A stretch of 64,000 nucleotides of DNA, from contig JAHYYJ010000004.1 in the NCBI GenBank assembly GCA_019425015.1, positions 129,546-193,545 of the forward strand, in the 5' to 3' direction. The DNA comes from Collinsella sp. (GTDB lineage: Bacteria; Actinomycetota; Coriobacteriia; Coriobacteriales; Coriobacteriaceae). Below are positions 51,034 to 59,526 of the stretch, one piece after another (position 1 is the stretch's first letter; each line of letters opens with the position of its first letter). The notes beneath the pieces were generated by a model. It was not told the origin of the DNA. It was given only the letters and a program-made list of their open reading frames with translations, and ran no database searches. Position numbers and translations under genes: made by a program.

Positions 51034-51606
51034 TTACTCGGTCAGCTTCTTGCATCCGTGCCAGGTCAAGGGAAGGGGCAGCCTGTAGAACGAGGTTGGC
51101 TCCATAGGGATCTCCTCGAGCCTTCCGTTGCCCCGCCGAACCCATGAAGTTCCGCTTGCGTCGGTGAAAGCCGTTTCGGGTGCCGTGCGTACTCCCATTC
51201 CGTGCCCTTCCGTCGGGAGCCATATGCACCATGCTCCAGGAGGAAGCGTGCCGACGCAGACGCGGTTGGGATAAGCGGGGCGGTTATCCTCACCTTTGAA
51301 AGAGGGGCCGGCCCCGCTAATCCCGACGCAGGTGACGATTACGTCGTAGACGGGGGACTCGCTTTCGTTTCGAAGCACGACGAATTGCCAGACGAACCGA
51401 TTGTCCTCGGGCTGATCAGTTCGGTTTCGATCCCCTTCGTACCATGCCGATATGCGGGATGGCTGATGCCGCTTGATGTCGTCCTCCCTGTTCTTTTTGC
51501 TCTGGTTACTTTGCCAGAGTGCGGCAATCAAGGCCCCCAAGGTAACGAGTCCGATGAATGCTTGGACAATCAGATTGGCGATGTCTATATCGATGCCAAA
51601 AATCAT
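51034..51606 (-). CDS. Hypothetical single-pass membrane protein
   Basis: A 190-residue protein with one N-terminal membrane helix (LIVQAFIGLVTLGALIAALW). A basic stretch (QSNQSKKNREDDIKRHQPS) follows, then a soluble domain with FVVLRNESESPVYDVIVTCV. That segment looks like a beta-sandwich as in other small membrane-anchored unknowns. No good ribosome-binding site could be confirmed. It points opposite to the surrounding defence genes. Function unknown. Confidence 0.6.
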   Translation of the reverse strand: MIFGIDIDIANLIVQAFIGLVTLGALIAALWQSNQSKKNREDDIKRHQPSRISAWYEGDRNRTDQPEDNRFVWQFVVLRNESESPVYDVIVTCVGISGAGPSFKGEDNRPAYPNRVCVGTLPPGAWCIWLPTEGHGMGVRTAPETAFTDASGTSWVRRGNGRLEEIPMEPTSFYRLPLPLTWHGCKKLTE

Positions 51607-51666
51607 TGGATGGTCACCGGCTCAGCGTCGTGGGGCGATAATTCTAACTCCGAATAATACGGCTTG

Positions 51667-52029
51667 ATCGATGGTCGACGTTACGTAAACGTCAAAATGG
51701 GTTTGTCTTAACAGCCTTATTTTCTTAAGACAAACTTGCCGCAACGCCAATTCAAAGAGTTTGCCGTGACGCAGACAGATGCAGTTGGTTACTGAAAAGC
51801 GTGGTTATTTGGGCAGGATTCGCTTCAAAACGCCCGTCGATTATTACGATCTAATGCAGCCTGTAGGGTGGATGTACTTCGATAAGCAGTAGTCGACATG
51901 CTCTGGTTTTGAACGAAAAGTCCCAGAGACAATCGATAACGATTCTTCTTTGATGATGCGAGCGGCGCTACCATTAGCAGCGCCGCTTGTTTTCCGCTCG
52001 CAGATAGATCCCGCCATGTTGACCACCGA
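51667..52029. other. Intergenic region with inverted repeat and gene scraps
   Basis: GTTTGTCTTAA (51702-51712) and TTAAGACAAAC (51726-51736) are a perfect 11-bp inverted repeat. A short frame at 51780-51892 reads GRIRFKTPVDYYDLMQPVGW and looks like the end of a lost gene. A terminator follows at 51961-51993. Confidence 0.45.
51961..51993 (+). terminator. Rho-independent terminator
   Basis: AGCGGCGCT (51961-51969) pairs with AGCGCCGCT (51979-51987), with a nine-base loop and TGTTTT after the stem. Confidence 0.8.
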
Positions 52030-52320
52030 ATGCATCTTGACCGACGTGCTCGTACTCCTATTCGGGCACAGAAATTGGAGGCGCGGCCCCCAGCGTCTAC
52101 TCAGCGAAATTCGTTAAGAAAGCTGACATCGAACACTGTGAACTCCGTCATCGAATCGAATCTCATTGACTGGGATGCGTTCATTAATGATGACTTTGAT
52201 GCCTATTTCAAAGCTCGCGTCATGGCTTTGCTGGACGCTATTGAGTTCGCACTGGGCAAGTCCATCTCCGATAGGGGCACCGAGGAAACAGTAAAGAGAT
52301 TTGGCCGCTCATTGGAATAA
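52030..52320 (+). pseudogene. C-terminal gene fragment, possibly GmrSD/DUF262-like
   Basis: The first ~35 codons look non-coding. The last ~60 read VIESNLIDWDAFINDDFDAY, FKARVMALLDAIEFALGKSI and end KRFGRSLE. This resembles the extreme C-terminus of DUF262-type (GmrSD) nucleases, which often end with a helical FxxFIxxRxxxLLxxIExxxGK pattern. The resemblance is from memory and weak. No upstream domains remain. Confidence 0.4.
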
Positions 52321-52362
52321 GATGCTTCTTAGCTCCGTTATTGGTTATAGAAAGAAGGCTTA

Positions 52363-53124
52363 ATGTCTGATTTTGAAATTTTGCAGCAGTTGTGCGAAAC
52401 AGCAGACGAACTTTCAAAGAAATACATCAGCTCTAGTTCGCCTGACTTTAAAGCATGGAAGACAAGGGCGGACAGGCTTTTAATTAGGCGATTTGGAAAA
52501 GACAGCTACGAATTTAAAAGCTTTAACAAAATCAGCTACTCGTTGTCTTTCTTCACCTCCGGTACGCCCGACTCGGCTTTCGTTGAAGCCTGTGCGGACG
52601 GCCTGCGCAGTGCAAAAGCTGTGCTGGAGACATACCTTGATGAGTTTTCAGACGAAGGGGAAACCGGATCGACTGCAAATGTTGGAGATTATTCGAAGGT
52701 ATTTATCGTTCATGGTCACAACGGAGAGCTTAGAGAAAGGGTCGCGAGAATCATCGAAAGGCAGGGCCTGACGGCGGTTGTCCTAAACGAGCAGTCAAAT
52801 CAGGGCAAGACAATCATCGAAAAGCTGGAAATTGAAGGCGATGCAGCAGGAGCGGTATGCCTTTTTACGGCGGACGACGAAGGAAGAGCCCAGGCAGAAC
52901 AGTCGGAAAAGCCCAGGGCTAGACAAAATGTTGTATTTGAAGCCGGATACTTTATTGGTCGGCTTGGCAGGGAAAGCGTTGCAATTCTTGTTGACAAAGG
53001 TATCGAGATTCCCTCCGATCTACAGGGCGTCGTTTATACCGGAACAGACAGTTGGGAGTTCGGCCTCTTGAAAGAACTCAAGTCCATGGGATATTCCATC
53101 GACTTTAATAAGATAGTTTTCTAA
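52363..53124 (+). CDS. TIR-like nucleotide-binding protein
   Basis: A 253-residue protein. The first ~105 residues are helical and not recognised. The C-terminal domain starts VFIVHGHNGELRERV, continues VVLNEQSNQGKTIIEKLE, AVCLFTADDEG and NVVFEAGYFIGRLGRESVAI. This is the TIR-like domain (PF10137 type) of predicted nucleotide-binding proteins. Related domains cleave NAD+ in several phage-defence systems; the Glu in VFEAGYF is a candidate catalytic residue. It has its own upstream region and no clear sensor partner next to it. Confidence 0.8.
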   Translation: MSDFEILQQLCETADELSKKYISSSSPDFKAWKTRADRLLIRRFGKDSYEFKSFNKISYSLSFFTSGTPDSAFVEACADGLRSAKAVLETYLDEFSDEGETGSTANVGDYSKVFIVHGHNGELRERVARIIERQGLTAVVLNEQSNQGKTIIEKLEIEGDAAGAVCLFTADDEGRAQAEQSEKPRARQNVVFEAGYFIGRLGRESVAILVDKGIEIPSDLQGVVYTGTDSWEFGLLKELKSMGYSIDFNKIVF

Positions 53125-53207
53125 CGGATACGGCAGCAGACGACGAGATGTGTTTTGTGGGAGCTGGCTTCGGAACAAAGAACAGACGAAGTTGCCAGGA
53201 GCTGGGA

Positions 53208-53282
53208 ATGACGCAGCTCAACCTGACAGAGAAAATGCGGCTTTCTGAGGCCGCCGTGCGCAGCTACGAACTGGGGAGGTAG
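53208..53282 (+). pseudogene. XRE-type helix-turn-helix fragment
   Basis: A frame open upstream through NRRSCQELG reads MTQLNLTEKMRLSEAAVRSY then ELGR and stops. This is most of an XRE helix-turn-helix, cut before its C-terminal helices. The stop TAG overlaps the GTG of the KAP gene, so its translation may be coupled to it. Confidence 0.5.
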
Positions 53283-55531
53283 TGGCCTTGGATAACCTCA
53301 ACCTATCTCTTGCCACCGATACACCAATCAAGGCGAGGGAGCAAGATCTTATCGGAAGGATCCCTTTCACTGAGAGACTGGCTGATATTCTGAAATCCGC
53401 AGCTGGCCCCGAGTCGCTCGTCATTGGTTTGTATGGACCTTGGGGATCAGGCAAGACTTCGGTTATAAACCTCGTTGAAAATGCGCTCTCCCGAAAAGAC
53501 GATGACGGCAAGGCGGACGTCTCTGTCGTCCGTTTTGAACCCTGGAATTACCTAACGGCCGAGCAGCTGCTCGCCCAGTTCCTTAAGGAAGTCGGGAGTG
53601 CGCTTGATAAAGATGTACAAGGGCGGCGCAAGCTATTCGGCAAGCTGCGCGCTAAGCGCCCTGAGGTCCTCAATGCCTTCGCGGCATATTCTGAAGCCTT
53701 GTTGATGACCGCCGGCGCCGCTGTCAGTTTGGCGGGCATGCCGCTTGCGGGCGTTGCTGTGCCCGCCTTCGGCAATCGTTTGACGAGCAGGTTGAGGAAA
53801 TCCGCAGATAGGGCGGGAAGCGTCTCCTCAAAGAAACAGAGACTTGAGGAGGAGCTCCTTAAGTTCGATGGGCGGGTCGTAGTGATCATCGACGACATCG
53901 ATCGGCTGCCGAATGATCAGGTGCGTATGGTGTTTCAGCTCGTCGCCTCTCTGGCGAAGCTTCCCAAGATCAACTACCTTCTTTCATTCGATGAGGAGGT
54001 GGTTACGCGGGCTTTGAGTGAGGTCCAGAAGTGCGATGGCGCCGAATACCTAGAGAAAGTGGTCCAGGTCCCTGTGCGCCTGCCATCCATTTCATCGGGC
54101 GATTTGGAGCGGATACTTCTCAAGGACATCAACGCGATTTTCAACGCGTTTGCCTACAGGCGGGAGGACCTCGATGACAAGAGGTGGAACGGCGTCCGCC
54201 TGACGTTTCTGAACAATCGATTCTTCACCATAAGGGAGGTTCGGCGGTTCACGAACGCGTTAAAGGCGAAGTTGAGCATGCTGCCGCGATTCTGCTGCTT
54301 CGAAGACGTCGTCGCCTTGACAGTGCTGGAGCTCAAGGTGCCACAACTCGTTGATTGGATTCGCGTGCACAAGGACCTCCTTTGCGGCACAATCGGAACG
54401 TCGTTGTATATGAATGGCATGGATCAGAAAGACAACCTCGCTAATTTGGAGAGGCTGTTTTCTGGGATAGTCCCGAGCTCTGAGGCCAAGTGGGCGGTTG
54501 AGGCCATCTGCAGGCTTTTCCCGCGGATGGCAAATGAAACTGGCATGAGTCATTGCGTCTCTTACCCGAGGGAGAGCTTGAACGCTATCTGGCGGGCCGA
54601 TTCCTTTGATCTTTACTTCGATTCGAACATGCCGGACGGAATCGATGTTCACGAGGTTCAGGATGCGCTGAATGTGAGCGACGGCGGAGTGTTGCTCGAA
54701 GACCTGCACAGGCACGCCGAAGCGGGGAGCATGATCGACTTTGTGTCGGCTATGAGGGCCCGTGTATCGATCTTGGAGGAAGGACGTGCCGAAGTCGTCG
54801 CCAAGGCATGCCTTTTGGCCTTGGGCCTGAGCAAGGAAAAGAGCTACGCCCCATTTGCCTCGACGAGTGCCGACCTGGAACTCCTCAGACTCACCGAGTT
54901 ACTGTTCAAACAGTTGGGGCCTGCTAAGTCTGGCGAAATTCTGCGAGCGTCGGTGGACGAGAGCAAGGGGAGAGCGATCTATCCGCTCGCGCCTTTCTTG
55001 ATATCGCAGCTGAACAGCCTGAATGACAGGGGAGACGGTGGCCGCAAGGCGCTTTTGCCCGAAGGCGACATTTTCGAGCTTTCCGATGCCGTTTGCGCCA
55101 AGGTGGGCGAGGACGCCGTCGAGAGGAACCTGTTCCTAAACGATGAGTGTCGTTATGCGTTGATCTTGCTCAAGAAGCGTAAGCCCAATGAATTCATGGC
55201 TTATGCGAAAAGAATAGCCAATGCTGACGGGACGAGGTGCGCGTCCTTTCTCTCGTTCGGGTCGGGGCGCTACACCTCGCTGGACAGCGGCGAAGTAACG
55301 AGCTTCTTATTCGATAAGACTGGTGTCGCAGAGGTGGTCGAGCGCGCAAAGATCGACGGTCTTCTTACTGCGGCGCGCGCAGACGGCAGCTTTTTCGAGT
55401 TGCCGGAAGACTGCCAGCTGGTTGCGGCAGCTTTCTGTGTTGCGAATGAAGATGATGCTAGGAACGAGGTCTCTGCTGAAGAAGCCGGTAGGTTCCTCGC
55501 GCGTTGGAGGCGAAATGCCAGGAGGGCGTGA
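53282..55531 (+). CDS. KAP-family P-loop NTPase
   Basis: A 749-residue protein. Walker A is GLYGPWGSGKTSVINLVE near residue 50. VVRFEPWNYLTAEQLLAQF is the usual KAP follow-on. A hydrophobic insert (LLMTAGAAVSLAGMPLAGVA, near residues 140-160) fits the membrane hairpin often inserted in KAP NTPases. Walker B is VVIIDDIDRLPNDQ near residue 203. The ~400-residue C-terminal part is unknown and could sense a phage or host signal. KAP proteins include phage-exclusion proteins such as PifA. GGGGAGG precedes the GTG. GC content is higher than in the neighbouring defence genes. Confidence 0.85.
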   Translation: MALDNLNLSLATDTPIKAREQDLIGRIPFTERLADILKSAAGPESLVIGLYGPWGSGKTSVINLVENALSRKDDDGKADVSVVRFEPWNYLTAEQLLAQFLKEVGSALDKDVQGRRKLFGKLRAKRPEVLNAFAAYSEALLMTAGAAVSLAGMPLAGVAVPAFGNRLTSRLRKSADRAGSVSSKKQRLEEELLKFDGRVVVIIDDIDRLPNDQVRMVFQLVASLAKLPKINYLLSFDEEVVTRALSEVQKCDGAEYLEKVVQVPVRLPSISSGDLERILLKDINAIFNAFAYRREDLDDKRWNGVRLTFLNNRFFTIREVRRFTNALKAKLSMLPRFCCFEDVVALTVLELKVPQLVDWIRVHKDLLCGTIGTSLYMNGMDQKDNLANLERLFSGIVPSSEAKWAVEAICRLFPRMANETGMSHCVSYPRESLNAIWRADSFDLYFDSNMPDGIDVHEVQDALNVSDGGVLLEDLHRHAEAGSMIDFVSAMRARVSILEEGRAEVVAKACLLALGLSKEKSYAPFASTSADLELLRLTELLFKQLGPAKSGEILRASVDESKGRAIYPLAPFLISQLNSLNDRGDGGRKALLPEGDIFELSDAVCAKVGEDAVERNLFLNDECRYALILLKKRKPNEFMAYAKRIANADGTRCASFLSFGSGRYTSLDSGEVTSFLFDKTGVAEVVERAKIDGLLTAARADGSFFELPEDCQLVAAAFCVANEDDARNEVSAEEAGRFLARWRRNARRA

Positions 55532-55693
55532 TTCTTCCTTTCACCGATTGGCAAAACGATTTACACCTAATTGTGAACATTGCCCACGCGATTTTTCTTT
55601 GCCCCCGCATTGATCTCGCTAGACTAATACTTGCTGCTACCAGGGCATTTTCTGGTGCACATTCTATTGGCTCCTTCGAAGATCGGAGCGGGT

Positions 55694-56788
55694 ATGTTTG
55701 CTGCCGAGTCCCACGCCAGCCGTCATCACATTGCGATCGCTGCCATGGCCTGCCTATGCGTTTTGCTGGGCGGGCCTTCTTATGCCGCGGGCGCGGAGAG
55801 CCTCATCATCGCGGGCGCGACGTACTACGAGCCGGGCGTGTCAGGCCCAGGCTGGGCCTGGACCGATGCCGACCACCTGGAGCTTAACGGCTACGCGGGC
55901 GAGGCCATCGGCGCCGAGGGCGACCTGGTGCTGACGCTTGCCGGGCAAAACTCCGTGACGGAGTCGCATGCGCCCGATGCAGACATCACGCTGTGCGGCA
56001 TGGAGGTGTGGGGCAACCTGACGCTTCGCGGCTCAGGGACCCTGATGGCGACGGGCTCGCAGTGCGGGATCCACGTATCGCAGGCACTCGTGGTGGACGG
56101 CTGCACTGTCGATGCCCGGGCTGACGGGGCCGATATTACGGACGAGGCGGTCGCCGGCGTGATCGCAGGCGACATAGCCGTGCGCGGCGGCGGGCGCGTC
56201 GTTGCCGCGGGCGCCGGGACCGGAGCGGGCGTGCGCGCCTACGGCGTGTATCTGCAGGATGCGGGCCTTGGCGTTGGTACGGCCGGCTGTCGGCTTTCCG
56301 TCGATGCCTCGTGGCTTGATGCGGTCGGTGCCGATGGCGGCGTTGCGTGTACGGGCGGGTCGCTTGTGTCCGCGCGCTTTGTGACGCCTGCTGGTGGGGC
56401 CTTTGGTGCTAGTGGCGTGGTGGATGCCGTAGGGGCCGTGGCACAGCATGTGGTGGTTGAGCCCGATGTCGCCACGCCCCCGGCGGGGGAGACCGACAGG
56501 AACGAGGTACCGAGCGATAGCGCGGACAAGTCTCCCGCCGATGCTAACCCCGCTGCCGGAGAGCCCACCACAGGACCCACGGCAAATCCGGCGCTGAAAC
56601 CAGCGGCCGCGACAACCAAAACAACAACGACAGTAACCAAGACCACGATCGCCAAAGTCCCCAAGCCCAAGACTGCCACCGCAACAACAGCGGCACTCCC
56701 CAAGACCGGCAACAACAACTGGGTCGTCGCGTCCGTAGCGCTTTTCCTACTGGGAACAGTGCTGTTAGGTGCAGCATTTCGCTGCTGA
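55694..56788 (+). CDS. LPxTG-anchored surface protein with repeat-rich beta domain
   Basis: A 364-residue secreted protein. The N-terminus is a signal peptide (IAIAAMACLCVLLGG then SYAAGA). The middle, about 230 residues, is rich in Gly, Ala and Val with repeated LTLAGQNSVTE / LTLRGSGTLMA-like units, suggesting a beta-helix as in carbohydrate-binding surface proteins. A Pro/Thr/Lys-rich wall-spanning stretch follows, then LPKTGNNNW, a hydrophobic helix and a very short tail AAFRC. Sortase would link it to the cell wall. GGAG lies upstream of the ATG at 55694. It is an ordinary high-GC gene between accessory genes. Confidence 0.82.
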   Translation: MFAAESHASRHHIAIAAMACLCVLLGGPSYAAGAESLIIAGATYYEPGVSGPGWAWTDADHLELNGYAGEAIGAEGDLVLTLAGQNSVTESHAPDADITLCGMEVWGNLTLRGSGTLMATGSQCGIHVSQALVVDGCTVDARADGADITDEAVAGVIAGDIAVRGGGRVVAAGAGTGAGVRAYGVYLQDAGLGVGTAGCRLSVDASWLDAVGADGGVACTGGSLVSARFVTPAGGAFGASGVVDAVGAVAQHVVVEPDVATPPAGETDRNEVPSDSADKSPADANPAAGEPTTGPTANPALKPAAATTKTTTTVTKTTIAKVPKPKTATATTAALPKTGNNNWVVASVALFLLGTVLLGAAFRC

Positions 56789-57054
56789 GACCCCGTTTAA
56801 GCGAAACCAGGGGAGAGGTAAAGCAGCTATTTCAGAAGCCTTTAGCCTTTTTCAAATTCATTTTCTTAGAGATTGGTGCCGTACCAGCCACCGCTGAGAC
56901 GGCACTATTTAGTTTTGCTCTACAGCTTCACAATCTGTTACCGATGTTGAGCCTTACACCCTATCTGCCAGAGCGATAAGATAATTGCAATCCAAATGCT
57001 GCCGTTTATAAAGCTCCATTTAGATCCAATTGCCTATATCACTGGAGTCATACC

Positions 57055-57645
57055 ATGAGGAACTACTATCAAATCAAAACCGTCGCATCGGCCCCTCCAA
57101 GAAGGCTCATCCCGATTGGAAAAGTCTTCAGCGCTACTGGTCTTGCATTGGCAATTGTCGGTCTCTTTTCCGCCCTGTCATCGAGTGCCAACATATTTGG
57201 TTCGCTTTCTTTTCCTTTCTTGCTCTTTGGCTTGTTCTTTTTTGTGGACGGGCTCCTTCTTGTTATTACGGCATCAAAGCAACAAGAAAAACTACTGGGG
57301 CTACGCCAATCGCTCCTAGAAGATGATCCTCAAATCGTCGCAAGCGCCGAAGAGTTTATGGCTCAGCGAAAGGCCCTGACACAGCAAGGCGAAATTACTG
57401 GCATCTTCATTGTTCATAATGCAACCAAAGATCTGTACTACGTAGGCCAAAGCGCAAAGGCAATTGATCGGGCGGCCATACAGTTTCTCGGTAGGGGCAA
57501 TTGCGATGTGTACGCCGACTACAAGTACGGTGACTCATTCAACGTGCGAATAATCCCGCTGACGGGAAGCAGCTACGAAAGTCTCAGCGAGCTAAAACGC
57601 GCAGCGATACAAGCACTCGAGGCTGCTGGCGAGGAGCTTTATTAA
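57055..57645 (+). CDS. Membrane protein with GIY-YIG-like domain
   Basis: A 196-residue protein. Two membrane helices lie near residues 22-70 (FSATGLALAIVGLFSALSSS and FLLFGLFFFVDGLLLVITAS). The C-terminal domain begins TGIFIVHNATKDLYYVGQSA, matching the GIY-(x10-11)-YIG pattern of nuclease-like domains. DVYADYKYGDSFNVRI follows. The full set of catalytic residues is not clear, so activity is uncertain. It is followed closely by the gene at 57669 in the same direction. Confidence 0.65.
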   Translation: MRNYYQIKTVASAPPRRLIPIGKVFSATGLALAIVGLFSALSSSANIFGSLSFPFLLFGLFFFVDGLLLVITASKQQEKLLGLRQSLLEDDPQIVASAEEFMAQRKALTQQGEITGIFIVHNATKDLYYVGQSAKAIDRAAIQFLGRGNCDVYADYKYGDSFNVRIIPLTGSSYESLSELKRAAIQALEAAGEELY

Positions 57646-57668
57646 GGGCGACTGTTAGGATAAATGAA

Positions 57669-58193
57669 ATGGCAAGCTCAAATAACACAGGCAACAACGA
57701 GGAATTAACGCCGTCCGTCGAAGAAACGCTTCTTAACGAATCCTGCTCGATTGCCAGGGTCAAATCGTTCTCATGGATTTGGTTTATCAATAAGGAGCGA
57801 ATCCACGACATAGATCCCGTCCAATGCGGCAAATGGATGTTCTTCTTCTCTCCTTTCAAAACCGCCCTCATGGACGACATTGTCGGAACCGCAGTTCTTG
57901 ACGGCGTCGTCGTAGAGGCCAAATACTCGAATCCCGAAACGCTCATCGCGGCGGGCTCGAAACAAGGTGTCTGCTGCTTTTACCTAAACGGCAACGATAA
58001 AGAAAGCCATAAGAGGGTACTGAGCTACATGCTGGAAAACGGGCTAATCAGGAAGACAAAGACTGGAAAGCTGTATAACATTTCGTTCAAGTTCGACTCT
58101 GAGACGTATGCAGGAAAGTACAAGGGGAGCGGCTTCTCCGGAAAGATAAAGCTCGCGAACTTCGTAGACCTGGAGACGGGAGAGTTTATCTAG
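57669..58193 (+). CDS. Unnamed protein, paralogue of the domain at 47756
   Basis: A 174-residue protein of unknown function. It shares the motifs QCGKWMFFF, CCFYLNGNDKESHKRVLSYM and RKTKTGKLYNISFKFD with the C-terminal part of the minus-strand chimera at 47.8-48.6 kb. Two copies of this family within 10 kb is unusual. No nucleic-acid or catalytic motif is obvious. It lies 23 bases after the GIY-YIG-like membrane protein, so they may be co-transcribed, and a 75-residue gene follows 17 bases later. Confidence 0.7.
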   Translation: MASSNNTGNNEELTPSVEETLLNESCSIARVKSFSWIWFINKERIHDIDPVQCGKWMFFFSPFKTALMDDIVGTAVLDGVVVEAKYSNPETLIAAGSKQGVCCFYLNGNDKESHKRVLSYMLENGLIRKTKTGKLYNISFKFDSETYAGKYKGSGFSGKIKLANFVDLETGEFI

Positions 58194-58210
58194 GACAGCG
58201 GGGCGGAGTA

Positions 58211-58438
58211 ATGAACTCTGCTTATGCTAGGGATGACGGGACCGTTCGCGTAGCCGTCGAGCGTCCGGTTGACCTTGGCTCTGACCATGCGGAATGCTTC
58301 TTGCCTACGGTTAATTGGTTCAAAGTCGAAGGTTTTTCTACAGACGATCTGGATTTTTTGACCGAGTTCGTTAGATCAAACGCTCCGCTTATCTTCGAGC
58401 TTGCAGAACGGCAAAAAGCCGGACCGGCGGTGGCATAA
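58211..58438 (+). CDS. Small hypothetical protein
   Basis: A 75-residue acidic protein with NWFKVEGFSTDDLDFLTEFV then APLIFELAERQ. The WF-x-V-x-GFS...D...F...NAPLIFEL pattern is known from small unnamed proteins. GGGGCGGAG precedes the ATG. It is closely linked to the previous gene. Confidence 0.65.
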   Translation: MNSAYARDDGTVRVAVERPVDLGSDHAECFLPTVNWFKVEGFSTDDLDFLTEFVRSNAPLIFELAERQKAGPAVA

Positions 58439-58795
58439 TGCCTCGAATTCTTGTTTTTGGACAGCATATACGAGCTTTTTCTGGAGCTCGAGGAAGCGCT
58501 CTGTCAAAAGCCCGAGGGCTGACGAGCCGACCGTGTGAATTCTGAGTTTGCCTTGCAGTTTTTCCCATTCATTTGTATGCTCGACTTTGTTTTTGGTCGT
58601 ATGGCGCGACCAACGGAATCAAAAGAAAGCCTACCGAGAAGATCTTGGTCGCAGAGCACGACCAACGCAATCAAAACAATGCTCGCGGAGAAGGCGCCTT
58701 CAATCGCATTGATTGGAGGCGCCTCTAATATCAAGCAATATCTATTCTGCCGGAGAGCGTGGAGTAAGGGCGTCGATCGAATACGCCAGATAACT
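58439..58795. other. Intergenic region with direct and inverted repeats
   Basis: Two imperfect direct copies of about 50 bases (starting 58594 and 58646; both TGGTCG...CGACCAACG.AATCAAAA) each contain a GGTCG / CGACC mini-palindrome. GGCGCCTTCAATC (58693-58705) and GATTGGAGGCGCC (58711-58723) form a 13-bp inverted repeat with one wobble. No gene is credible here. Confidence 0.55.
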
Positions 58796-58842
58796 GGTAT
58801 CGCCCTAACGATATTCTGATAAACTATCCTTAGGGCGATACC
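58796..58842 (+). promoter_or_regulatory. Operator of the DUF3990/XRE toxin-antitoxin operon
   Basis: GGTATCGCCCTAA (58796-58808) and TTAGGGCGATACC (58830-58842) are perfect 13-bp inverted halves with a 21-base spacer. The spacer contains AT-rich sequence (GATATTCTGATAAACTAT) that could hold the -10 box. The site ends 15 bases before the toxin start, which fits autoregulation by the helix-turn-helix antitoxin. Confidence 0.7.
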
Positions 58843-58857
58843 TGTTAGGAGACTCGT

Positions 58858-59526
58858 GTGAGACTGTGGCATGGTTCTCAGAAAATCATTGAGACTCCCC
58901 AGCTTGGCCTGGGGAAAATCCATAACGACTATGGACAGGGATTCTATTGCACAGAGAGCCTCGACCTTGCAAGGGAATGGGCATGCTCGCGCGATGCCGA
59001 TGGCTTTGCGAATCGCTATGAACTCGATATAGCCGATCTCAAAGTTCTCGACTTGCTATCGCCGCAATATTGCGTCCTGCATTGGATAGCGTTGCTCGTT
59101 GAGCATCGTTCTTTTCACAAAGATACCGCCATTGCCGCGGGGGCGTGCGAATATCTCCATGATCACTTTCTACCTCGGACGAGCACTTGCGACGTAATAA
59201 GGGGGTGGCGTGCGGACGACTCGTACTTTAGCTATGCCAGAGCTTTTGTAAACAATACGATCACCGTCGATCAGCTTGGACGATCTATGAGGCTCGGTAA
59301 CCTGGGGGAGCAGATTGTGCTCAAAAGCGAGCGTGCGTTTAAGAGCATTCGTTTTGCTGGATTTGAACGTGCGCAGCAAGCTCTGTATGGTCCATTGGCC
59401 AAGGAACGAGATGAAGCGGCAAGGGCGCAGTATCGGGAGCTCCTTGCCGAAAACCCGTTTGAGGGAATACGAATTGTCGATATCATTCGAGAGGGGATGA
59501 CGGGCGATGACCCACGCCTACAGTGA
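58858..59526 (+). CDS. DUF3990-family toxin, predicted ADP-ribosyltransferase-like
   Basis: A 222-residue protein beginning RLWHGSQKIIETPQLGLGKI, then HNDYGQGFYCTESLDLAREW. The LxHGS...DFGxGFYxT pattern is that of DUF3990, distantly like ADP-ribosyltransferase folds and usually paired with an antitoxin. AGGAG lies six bases before the GTG. It overlaps the XRE antitoxin gene by 20 bases. Confidence 0.78.
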   Translation: MRLWHGSQKIIETPQLGLGKIHNDYGQGFYCTESLDLAREWACSRDADGFANRYELDIADLKVLDLLSPQYCVLHWIALLVEHRSFHKDTAIAAGACEYLHDHFLPRTSTCDVIRGWRADDSYFSYARAFVNNTITVDQLGRSMRLGNLGEQIVLKSERAFKSIRFAGFERAQQALYGPLAKERDEAARAQYRELLAENPFEGIRIVDIIREGMTGDDPRLQ

